From Defluviitaleaceae bacterium (GTDB lineage Bacteria; Bacillota; Clostridia; Lachnospirales; WQUN01): a stretch of 8,041 nt of DNA. The stretch covers positions 1 through 8,041 of the forward strand of contig WRHA01000331.1 in the NCBI GenBank assembly GCA_009783395.1, given 5' to 3'. A program made the position numbers and the translations under genes. Within the stretch, counting starts at the first letter, position 1, and every line of letters begins with the position of its first letter. A model generated the notes under the pieces. It was not told the DNA's origin. It saw nothing but the letters and a program-made list of their open reading frames with translations, and did not search any database. Below are positions 1-5,038 of the stretch, piece by piece.

Positions 1-81
1 TATATGGTGGATTTCTATTACACGTCATGGGGCGAATTTAGATGTTTGAGAGTGGAAAAAGTACGGCATATGCGAATTTAG
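1..81 (+). CDS. Possible C-terminal tail of an upstream gene (partial)
   Basis: The first forward frame is open from base 1 to a TAG at 79-81, giving 26 residues with no recognisable family signature. The only support is position: a strong forward-strand terminator begins 27 bases after the stop, and such a terminator should close a forward gene. The other two forward frames stop at 48 and 41. An open stretch this short can arise by chance, so the call is tentative. Confidence 0.25.
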   Translation, partial: YMVDFYYTSWGEFRCLRVEKVRHMRI

Positions 82-107
82 GGTTTTCAGAGGTCGCTCC
101 GATGAAG

Positions 108-145
108 AGAGAGCCGGCGAGTAAACGCGCCGGCTCTCTTTTTTT
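108..145 (+). terminator. Strong rho-independent terminator
   Basis: A perfect 12-bp GC-rich stem (AGAGAGCCGGCG at 108-119 paired with CGCCGGCTCTCT at 128-139) closes an 8-base loop and is followed by an uninterrupted T run through 145. This is a textbook intrinsic terminator for transcription entering from the left edge. Its T-tract coincides with the end of the dispersed repeat at 139-232. Confidence 0.9.
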
Positions 146-232
146 ATAGTCCAGGAAACCGCATCCGGCTTCGAGACGTAATGTCGCCTTCCGACAGACG
201 TCCACGGTGCCCAATGCACGCTTGGCGTGCTT
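139..232 (-). repeat. Dispersed repeat, copy A (intergenic, minus orientation)
   Basis: Read on the minus strand, this 94-bp segment matches 2998-3090 on the plus strand. The first 21 bases (232 down to 212) are identical and contain a small hairpin, GCACGC-CAA-GCGTGC. The last 41 bases (179 down to 139) match at 37 positions without gaps and end in an A run, which is the terminator T-tract seen from the other strand. The 32-base core is diverged. Within the core, GACGT/ACGTC and TGTCG/CGACA (175-202) can fold into a two-part hairpin. No similarity is seen past either end, so the boundaries look sharp. There is no transposase and no terminal inverted repeat. It resembles a small non-autonomous or structured repeat rather than an IS. 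Confidence 0.8.
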
Positions 233-411
233 AAAGGTTTATTACACTGCCTGTGTTCTCTCCGTGCGTTCCGCAATTTTTCTTTGAAAAATACGCGCAG
301 TTTTCGCATGTACCCGCCTCCGCACGATGGTGGTTGTGCAGGCTGAGAGATTTTTTGTGCTTTTTGCAGCGAACCAATTAATTCAGTCCTTTCGATAAAT
401 TTTTTTGTCTT
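233..411. other. Intergenic stretch, no convincing gene
   Basis: This stretch lies between the repeat and the promoter of the YesL-GalM gene. The minus strand holds an ATG at 310 preceded by GGAGGCGGG. It opens a 94-codon frame that runs leftward through the repeat and through the antisense of the terminator to a stop at 25-27. The encoded product is basic and low in recognisable features. Because its second half is repeat plus terminator, it is not called as a gene. No tRNA, riboswitch or other structured RNA was recognised. Confidence 0.5.
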
Positions 412-441
412 TTGCAAATTATGCCCTTTTTGCGCTATAAT
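412..441 (+). promoter_or_regulatory. Sigma-A-type promoter for the YesL-GalM gene
   Basis: A -35 box TTGCAA (412-417) and a perfect -10 box TATAAT (436-441) are separated by 18 bases. Transcription should begin near 447-449, giving an 85-90 base leader to the ATG at 536, or about 20 bases to a TTG at 467. Confidence 0.75.
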
Positions 442-535
442 AAAACACAGGAAAGCGGCAACAAGCTTGAAGTTCGAAGAAGGGAGTGCGGGCGACCGAT
501 TTAGGTTCGGAGCTATACGCGTCCGCGAATTCTAT

Positions 536-2209
536 ATGCGCGAATTTTTTAGTCTTGATGGGGCATTTAATAAGTATGCGGGTTTTGTTGCCGATATGGT
601 GATTTTGAGCTTTCTGTGGATTTTTTTCAGCATACCCTTTGTTACGATAGGCGCGTCGACAACCGCGCTTTTTTATGTTGCAACGCGCCGCCTTGCAAAC
701 CGCGAGGGGTATATTTCAACCGATTTTTGGCACGCGTTTAAGGCGAACTTTTTTCGCGCAACACTCTTGTGGCTGATTGTTTTCGGAATAATCTTTATGA
801 TTGTGTGGAACATGCTGCTTTTGCCCGATGTCATAGAGGAAATGGGCGCGCTGGGAAGCATAATCCTCCCCGCGCAAGTCATTATCCTGATAGAAGTCCT
901 CTTTATTGCGACGTGGCTTTTCCCCGTTACTGCACGATTTGATATGGGCTTTAAGGAAACGCTGAAATCTTCGTTCTTTCTTGCGAATCGGCACATGCTT
1001 ACGTCGTTTTTGTGCTTGCTTACGCTTGTCGCTCTTGGGGTTCTGTCACTTTTTTGGCTTCCGCTTTTGCTTTTTATCCCCGGCATTTACGCAATGGCGG
1101 CGTCGTATCTGATAATGAAGGTGTTTAAAAAGCATCGCCCCGAGATGGACAAAGACCCGATGCTTGAACTGCGGGAATTTGAGCGACAACGCGACGAAGA
1201 AAGACGCCTCGCGTCGCTCGGCATATTAAAGGAGGAAACCGAAATGATTTATGAACTTCGCAACAAAAACGGCATGAAAATGACCGTGACGCCCCTTGGG
1301 TGCGCGATTATTTCGCTGGAGGTAAGCGGCGTTGATGTCGCGCTTGGGCTCGACAGTGCTGAAGATTATGGCAAGAAGCATCCCTTCTTTGGCGTAGCGG
1401 TCGGCCGGTTCGCGAATCGCATCGACAGCGGAAAATTTACGCTAAACGGCGTCGCCTACGAGCTGGAGAAAAACGAAAACGGCATCCATCACCTCCACGG
1501 CGGCAGCAATGGATTTGACAAGACTTGCTGGAGTGTTGGGGAAGTTGATGGGGGCAGGATTGTTTTCTTGCATGAGAGTCCTGATGGAGATAGCGGATAC
1601 CCCGGCAATCTTCGTGCGAAAATCACCTACACATTAACCGACGCGAATGTTTTGCGCATTGATTACGAAGCCGAAACCGATACGACCACAATCTGCAATC
1701 TCACAAATCACAGCTACTTCAATCTCGAAGGCTTCGATGCAAAAGATGTTTATGCACACGAGGTTGAGATTTGCTCCGACAAAATAACCGCCGTAAACGA
1801 TGTCCTCATCCCCACCGGCGATTTCATTGATGTAACCGGCACGCCCTTTGATTTCCGCACGGCTCAAACCATCGGCGCACGCATAACAGCCGCAGGCGAC
1901 GTAAACAATACCGGCGGCTACGACCACAACTATGTTCTGCGAGGCGAAGGCAAGGCGGCAAGCGTTTTCGCGCCGAAAACAGGCATCCGCATGACGGTAT
2001 CAACAAACAGCCCCGGAATGCAGCTCTACACCGGAAACTTCCTCGACGGAACCGTCACCGGCAAGGGCGTAACATATCAAAAGCACAGCGGCTTCTGCCT
2101 CGAAACACAACTCTTCCCCGACGGCATAAATCACCCGAATTTCCCGTCGTGCATCGTGAAAAAAGGCGAGGTGCAGAAATTTTATACGGAATTTAAATTT
2201 GATTGGTAG
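536..2209 (+). CDS. YesL-family (DUF624) membrane domain fused in frame to galactose mutarotase
   Basis: This is one uninterrupted frame of 557 residues. Residues 1-195 are a DUF624/YesL domain: an N-terminal FFSLDGAFNKY, the family's IPFVTIGASTTALFYV, and about five hydrophobic segments (near 18-48, 72-94, 108-131 and a long pair at 154-194). YesL-type proteins often sit in carbohydrate-uptake loci; their exact role is unknown. A charged linker (about 196-236) leads into a full aldose 1-epimerase domain (237-557). Likely catalytic residues are visible: His321 in LHGG, His392 in TNHSYFNL, Asp463 in GYDHNY and base Glu523 in CLETQLFPDG. The predicted result is a mutarotase anchored at the inner face of the membrane. 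The ATG at 536 is preferred because the family begins there, although no clear ribosome binding site precedes it. A TTG at 467 would add 23 residues without family support. The fusion is unusual and may be a lost stop codon between two genes, since the second domain has its own ribosome binding site. Confidence 0.8.
   Translation: MREFFSLDGAFNKYAGFVADMVILSFLWIFFSIPFVTIGASTTALFYVATRRLANREGYISTDFWHAFKANFFRATLLWLIVFGIIFMIVWNMLLLPDVIEEMGALGSIILPAQVIILIEVLFIATWLFPVTARFDMGFKETLKSSFFLANRHMLTSFLCLLTLVALGVLSLFWLPLLLFIPGIYAMAASYLIMKVFKKHRPEMDKDPMLELREFERQRDEERRLASLGILKEETEMIYELRNKNGMKMTVTPLGCAIISLEVSGVDVALGLDSAEDYGKKHPFFGVAVGRFANRIDSGKFTLNGVAYELEKNENGIHHLHGGSNGFDKTCWSVGEVDGGRIVFLHESPDGDSGYPGNLRAKITYTLTDANVLRIDYEAETDTTTICNLTNHSYFNLEGFDAKDVYAHEVEICSDKITAVNDVLIPTGDFIDVTGTPFDFRTAQTIGARITAAGDVNNTGGYDHNYVLRGEGKAASVFAPKTGIRMTVSTNSPGMQLYTGNFLDGTVTGKGVTYQKHSGFCLETQLFPDGINHPNFPSCIVKKGEVQKFYTEFKFDW
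1228..1235 (+). promoter_or_regulatory. Consensus ribosome binding site inside the fused reading frame
   Basis: AAAGGAGG lies 8 bases before the ATG at 1244, exactly where the mutarotase domain begins. This is the best Shine-Dalgarno match in the window. It sits in the linker codons of the YesL part and argues that GalM is also initiated independently. Confidence 0.8.
1244..2209 (+). CDS. galM: Galactose mutarotase (aldose 1-epimerase), probable independent internal start
   Basis: Started at the internal ATG, the product is 321 residues, a normal length for a stand-alone GalM. It opens with IYELRNKNGMKMTVTPLG, a natural N-terminus for the first beta strand. GalM interconverts alpha and beta anomers of galactose or glucose, feeding the Leloir pathway in the cytoplasm. 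Family motifs appear in order: VGRFANRI, HHLHGG, YPGNL, NLTNHSYFNL, PTGDFIDVTGTPFDF, GYDHNY and ETQLFPDGINHPNFPS. The acid/base pair and supporting residues are all present, so the enzyme should be active. It shares its frame and stop with the longer YesL-GalM product. Whether the cell makes the fused form, the short form or both cannot be told from sequence. No other Leloir gene is in the window. Confidence 0.7.
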   Translation: MIYELRNKNGMKMTVTPLGCAIISLEVSGVDVALGLDSAEDYGKKHPFFGVAVGRFANRIDSGKFTLNGVAYELEKNENGIHHLHGGSNGFDKTCWSVGEVDGGRIVFLHESPDGDSGYPGNLRAKITYTLTDANVLRIDYEAETDTTTICNLTNHSYFNLEGFDAKDVYAHEVEICSDKITAVNDVLIPTGDFIDVTGTPFDFRTAQTIGARITAAGDVNNTGGYDHNYVLRGEGKAASVFAPKTGIRMTVSTNSPGMQLYTGNFLDGTVTGKGVTYQKHSGFCLETQLFPDGINHPNFPSCIVKKGEVQKFYTEFKFDW

Positions 2210-2214
2210 AGATA

Positions 2215-2239
2215 AACACGACACGTGAGCTGTCGTGTT
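2215..2239. repeat. Perfect 9-bp inverted repeat after galM
   Basis: AACACGACA (2215-2223) and TGTCGTGTT (2231-2239) form a perfect stem around a 7-base loop, 6 bases after the galM stop and 40 bases before the next ATG. No T run follows on either strand, so it is not a standard intrinsic terminator. It could be a processing or stability hairpin, or an operator dyad for the next gene. Confidence 0.6.
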
Positions 2240-2278
2240 ACATATGCTAAACTTTGCAAAAATTTGAAAGGTTGTGAA

Positions 2279-2707
2279 ATGATGAACCAAGAAATTATTG
2301 CAAAAGCGGCAGAGGTTATTAATAACGGGACGCCGGAATGGAAAGATCGTTTTTGCGCGCTCGCTTTGATTGACGAGAAGGGGTATCCCACGGCTTCGAC
2401 CGTATCCATTGCGAGGGCAGACGGGATAAAAACGCTTTCGTTCGGCGTAAGCCTTGATAACAACAAGGCAAGGCGTGCAGGAAAAAACAATCGCGCAAGC
2501 GTGTGCGTTAATTCGCCGAATTTTAATATCACCCTCGTTGGAACGGTTGAGATTTTAACCGACGCGGAAACAAAAAAAGAAACGTGGTGCGACGGATGGG
2601 AAAAGCATTGGTCGGGCGCGGATGATCCGAATTTCGCGGTTTTGCGATTCAGCACGGAGCGGTACAATTTATTTGTCGGATGGGAATCGGCGGAGGGAGT
2701 TTTGTAG
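2279..2707 (+). CDS. Pyridoxamine 5'-phosphate oxidase superfamily protein (FMN-binding split barrel)
   Basis: This is a 142-residue protein of the PNPOx-like split-barrel superfamily, in the group often annotated as general stress protein 26-like. Visible hallmarks are an N-terminal helix followed by the first barrel strands (FCALALIDEKGYPTASTVS, about 25-43), then SFGVSLDNNKARRAGKNNRASVCV (54-77), the family's strand plus a lysine/arginine-rich helix that contacts the flavin phosphate. NITLVGTVEIL follows (83-93). Such proteins bind FMN, haem or F420, and the substrate cannot be assigned; a true PdxH role is unlikely at this short length. The start is set by AAAGG at 2267-2271, 7 bases before the ATG; a second ATG follows immediately. 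A GTG at 2225 lies in the upstream hairpin and has no ribosome binding site. The stop is 2 bases before the QueG-like start, so the two are probably co-translated. Confidence 0.85.
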   Translation: MMNQEIIAKAAEVINNGTPEWKDRFCALALIDEKGYPTASTVSIARADGIKTLSFGVSLDNNKARRAGKNNRASVCVNSPNFNITLVGTVEILTDAETKKETWCDGWEKHWSGADDPNFAVLRFSTERYNLFVGWESAEGVL

Positions 2708-2709
2708 AC

Positions 2710-3624
2710 GTGACAGAGATTCTCGCGTCGTTTGCCGAAAAACATAACATCCTCTTGGGGGTTTGTGATGCCGCGCCATTGGAAAGGGCGCGGCTTGCAA
2801 GCCCCTTTGTTCCGTTTGTCAGCGCGGACGCGGAGCGACGCATGAACCCCGCGGCGACTTTGGCGGGGGCGAAAAGCATTATCGTAGTCGGGGTTGAAGG
2901 TGCGGTGGGCTGCGCCAATCTGTCGTCCCTCGGCACAGCGGACGATTATCACGTGCGCGTGAAGGGGCTTTTGCGCGAATTAGTGGGCGAATTAAAAAAG
3001 CACGCCAAGCGTGCATTGAACTCCGCTGACATATTTGCGTGTCCACAAGACGTCTCGAAGCCGGATGCAGTTTCCTTGTCCATAAAAAAAATGGATTTCA
3101 AGCATAAAATCCTAGTCGATTCTCCCGGTCTCGACGAACGCGCACTCGCACACCGCGCAGGTCTGGGTTTCTTCGGACGCAACGGACTGCTTATTTCCGA
3201 AAAATTCGGATCGCGGTTTAATATTGGGTGCTTGCTTTTGACGCTTTCTGAAAAACCGCAAAGTGCGCGGTTTTTCGGGGGGTGTTTGCCGGGTTGTGAG
3301 ATATGTATTAAGTCCTGCCCTAACGGTGCGTTGGGTGGAGATGGGTTTTGCGTCGAACGTTGCGTTTCGTATCTTACGCAGAAGGACGAGCTTTCGCCCG
3401 AGGAAGAAAACATGCTTCATGGGCAGTTGTTTGGTTGCGATATTTGCCAAGATGTTTGCCCTTTTAATGCGCATATGCCGCCTTCGTCCGCTTGCGTTGA
3501 TCCCGCCGAATGGCTTAAAATGGGCGATGACGAGTTTGAAAAAAAATATGGTCGCACGGGAATGCTTTGGCGCGGCACGGAAATTTTGCGGCGAAATGCG
3601 CGAATTGCAAATCGGTGCGGGTAG
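2710..3624 (+). CDS. QueG-like (epoxyqueuosine reductase family) double [4Fe-4S] protein carrying an in-frame repeat insertion
   Basis: This is a 304-residue protein with the QueG layout. QueG reduces epoxyqueuosine to queuosine in tRNA using cobalamin and two [4Fe-4S] clusters. Seen here are MNPAATLAGAKSIIVVGV (about 45-62), KILVDSPGLDERALAHRAG with the likely catalytic Asp137, LGFFGRNGLLI, a first cluster motif (Cys192, 196, 199, 203), CVSYLT, and a second cluster motif GCDICQDVCP (Cys243, 246, 250). The first motif is C-x3-C-x2-C-x3-CP, whereas QueG usually has C-x2-C-x2-C-x3-CP. The protein ends at RNARIANRCG, where full-length QueG (about 380 residues) continues into HEAT-like repeats. 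It may therefore be a short paralogue rather than queG itself, so no symbol is given. The GTG start is chosen because GGAGGGAG (2692-2699) precedes it; an ATG at 2680 has no such site. Residues 97-127 are encoded by a dispersed repeat (see 2998-3090). Confidence 0.8.
   Translation: MTEILASFAEKHNILLGVCDAAPLERARLASPFVPFVSADAERRMNPAATLAGAKSIIVVGVEGAVGCANLSSLGTADDYHVRVKGLLRELVGELKKHAKRALNSADIFACPQDVSKPDAVSLSIKKMDFKHKILVDSPGLDERALAHRAGLGFFGRNGLLISEKFGSRFNIGCLLLTLSEKPQSARFFGGCLPGCEICIKSCPNGALGGDGFCVERCVSYLTQKDELSPEEENMLHGQLFGCDICQDVCPFNAHMPPSSACVDPAEWLKMGDDEFEKKYGRTGMLWRGTEILRRNARIANRCG
2998..3090 (+). repeat. Dispersed repeat, copy B, inserted in frame in the QueG-like gene
   Basis: This is the counterpart of the minus-strand copy at 139-232. 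Bases 2998-3018 are identical to copy A, and 3050-3090 match at 37 of 41 positions including the closing ATAAAAAAA. The cores (31 and 32 bases) are diverged. The copy is 93 bp, exactly 31 codons, starts at a codon boundary, contains no stop and adds residues 97-127 of the host protein. If these residues are removed, the flanks join as a helix ending in GELK followed by MDFKHKILVDSPG, which is the spacing expected for the family. A short A run flanks both ends, so the exact junction and any target duplication cannot be fixed to the base. Confidence 0.8.
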
Positions 3625-3644
3625 TGTCACTACCCGCACCGATT
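3610..3644. terminator. Perfect 17-bp hairpin between convergent genes, likely bidirectional terminator
   Basis: AATCGGTGCGGGTAGTG (3610-3626) and CACTACCCGCACCGATT (3628-3644) are perfect reverse complements with a single base between them. In RNA this is about 16 bp with a 3-base loop. The stem contains the TAG stop of the QueG-like gene (3622-3624) and ends 27 bases before the nitroreductase stop on the other strand. The position suits a shared terminator. A proper T run is lacking on either side, so termination efficiency is uncertain. Confidence 0.55.
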
Positions 3645-3671
3645 GCGGCGATCGTTTCAATTGCGCCGGGT

Positions 3672-4190
3672 TCACCGAATGTGCGTAACTTTTTCCTCTT
3701 CGTATTTTCCGCGAGGGTTCGGGCTTTCGTCTCTTTCGCCGATGGCGATTAGGCAAAACGGGATTTCGTCGTCGGGGATTTTTAGTGTGTCACTTACGGC
3801 TTTTTGCGTTCCCTCTTTGGGATAAACTCCGCACCAGCATGTGCCGAGATCCATTGCTTCGGCTTGAAGCAAGATGTTTTGCGTTGCCGCGCCGCAATCC
3901 TGCGGGAAAAAGCCTTCGGGCAGGCCGTCGTCGCGAATCTGGGTTTTCGGCAGTGCGACGATTGCGATGCACAGCGGCGCGGTTTTCAGCATTTTCGCGT
4001 AGGGGTGGATCTCTGCGAGTTGGTTCAGTTTTTCGCGTGACGTAATCGCGATAAATCGCCAGGGGCGCGTGTTGCACGCCGACGGCGCAAGCATTGCCGC
4101 CTCAAGCATAACGCGAATTTTTTCTTCCGCAACCGGCGTGGATTTAAATTTCCGGATGCTTCGGCGGGTTTTAATAATTTCCAATATCAT
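3672..4190 (-). CDS. Nitroreductase family FMN-dependent oxidoreductase
   Basis: This is a 172-residue protein, the usual length for small single-domain nitroreductases, which use FMN and NAD(P)H to reduce nitro compounds, quinones or other acceptors as cytoplasmic dimers. Motifs visible are IIKTRRSIRKF at 5-15 (the phosphate-binding Arg/Ser cluster of the FMN site), MLAPSACNTRPWRFIAI at 33-49, FPQDCGAATQNILLQAEAMDLGTCWCGVYP at 95-124, and the closing IPFCLIAIGERDESPNPRGKYEEEKV. The ATG at 4190 is preceded on the minus strand by GGAGG with 8 bases of spacing, so the upstream extension in the same frame is not used. It is transcribed divergently from rluB with under 70 bases between start codons, and it converges on the QueG-like gene. 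The physiological substrate is not evident. Confidence 0.9.
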   Translation of the reverse strand: MILEIIKTRRSIRKFKSTPVAEEKIRVMLEAAMLAPSACNTRPWRFIAITSREKLNQLAEIHPYAKMLKTAPLCIAIVALPKTQIRDDGLPEGFFPQDCGAATQNILLQAEAMDLGTCWCGVYPKEGTQKAVSDTLKIPDDEIPFCLIAIGERDESPNPRGKYEEEKVTHIR

Positions 4191-4258
4191 ACATAACACC
4201 TCCACAGCAAGGATAACCCAAAATGCAACCGGGAACAACGAGAAAAGGTGGACGTAAC

Positions 4259-4999
4259 GTGAAAAAAATTAGGTTGCAAAAATTATTGGCGGCGGCGGGG
4301 GTTGCGTCGCGTCGGAAGTCGGAGGAGATAATTGCACAAAAGCGCGTTTGCGTAAACGGGCAAATGGTTGATTCGCCGGGGGCTATGGTTGACGAATCGG
4401 CGGAAATTCTTGTTGACGGAAAAAAAATACGGGGCGAGAAAAAGTATTACATTTTGCTGAACAAGCCCGAGGGCGTTGTCACAACCGTTTCGGATCCGCA
4501 GGGGCGGCCGACTGTTATGGATTTCGCGCCGCGCCTTTATGATTCTGCGTCGCGGGCGGTTCGGCTGTTTCCTGTGGGGCGGCTTGATTTGGATTCAAGC
4601 GGCATGATTTTTTTGACGAACGACGGCGATTGGGCAAACGCGCTTATGCACCCCTCGCATGAAATAATAAAAACGTACCACGTTATTGTTGAAGGTCGCG
4701 CCGCCGAAGCGTCCTTGCAGCAACTGCGCGGGGGCGTGATTTTGGACGGCCGAAAAACCGCTGTCGCAGAGGTTAAAGCGCGGCGACTTCCTCCGACATC
4801 CGCAGGCCGCATAACCACGTCTCTTGTCGTAAAAATCCACGAAGGCCGCAAGCGTCAGGTCCGCCGAATGTGCGAAACAATCGGCCATCCCGTTATCACG
4901 CTCAAGCGTGTGGCAATCGGCGCGATTCGGCTCGGAGATTTGCCGCCGGGAAAATGGCGATACTTAAGCGACGATGAAGTCAAAAATGTAAAAGTGTGA
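4259..4999 (+). CDS. rluB: 23S rRNA pseudouridine synthase, RluB/RsuA family
   Basis: This is a 246-residue protein that isomerises a uridine in large-subunit rRNA to pseudouridine. Residues 3-50 form an S4 RNA-binding domain (RLQKLLAAAGVASRRKSEE, then VCVNGQMV). The catalytic domain follows: YYILLNKPEGVVTTVSDPQGRPTV (63-86), the active-site loop VGRLDLDSSGMIFLTNDG with catalytic Asp110, then HEGRKRQVRRMCETIGHPVITLKRVAIG (194-221). The KPEGVVTT and GHPVITLKR signatures favour RluB over RsuA. The GTG start is chosen because AAAAGGTGG lies 8 bases upstream and the product then begins directly at the S4 domain. An ATG at 4223 would add 12 unconserved residues. The DUF512 gene follows 39 bases later on the same strand with no terminator between, so the two probably share a transcript. 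Confidence 0.92.
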   Translation: MKKIRLQKLLAAAGVASRRKSEEIIAQKRVCVNGQMVDSPGAMVDESAEILVDGKKIRGEKKYYILLNKPEGVVTTVSDPQGRPTVMDFAPRLYDSASRAVRLFPVGRLDLDSSGMIFLTNDGDWANALMHPSHEIIKTYHVIVEGRAAEASLQQLRGGVILDGRKTAVAEVKARRLPPTSAGRITTSLVVKIHEGRKRQVRRMCETIGHPVITLKRVAIGAIRLGDLPPGKWRYLSDDEVKNVKV

Positions 5000-5038
5000 A
5001 AAATCGAAGAAGGGAACGCGCTCTGCGAATGTCAAAAA

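Noticed and set aside
33..81. Direct repeat GCGAATTTAG at 33-42 and 72-81
   Set aside because: Only two 10-base copies with no further similarity around them, so compatible with chance.
233..411. Riboswitch or other structured leader RNA before YesL-GalM
   Set aside because: The stretch lies upstream of the promoter, so it is not in the leader, and no known conserved core was recognised.
467..535. TTG start giving 23 extra residues on the YesL-GalM protein
   Set aside because: The DUF624 family begins at the ATG at 536, and the added residues match nothing. The only purine run (449-455) is far from the TTG and next to the predicted transcript start.
2182..2952. Minus-strand open frame of 256 codons
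   Set aside because: It lies antisense to two well-supported forward genes with recognisable motifs, and its translation shows no family features.
3112..3756. Minus-strand open frame of 214 codons across the QueG-like and nitroreductase genes
   Set aside because: It is antisense to the QueG-like cysteine motifs and runs through the terminator palindrome; its composition is typical of a shadow frame.
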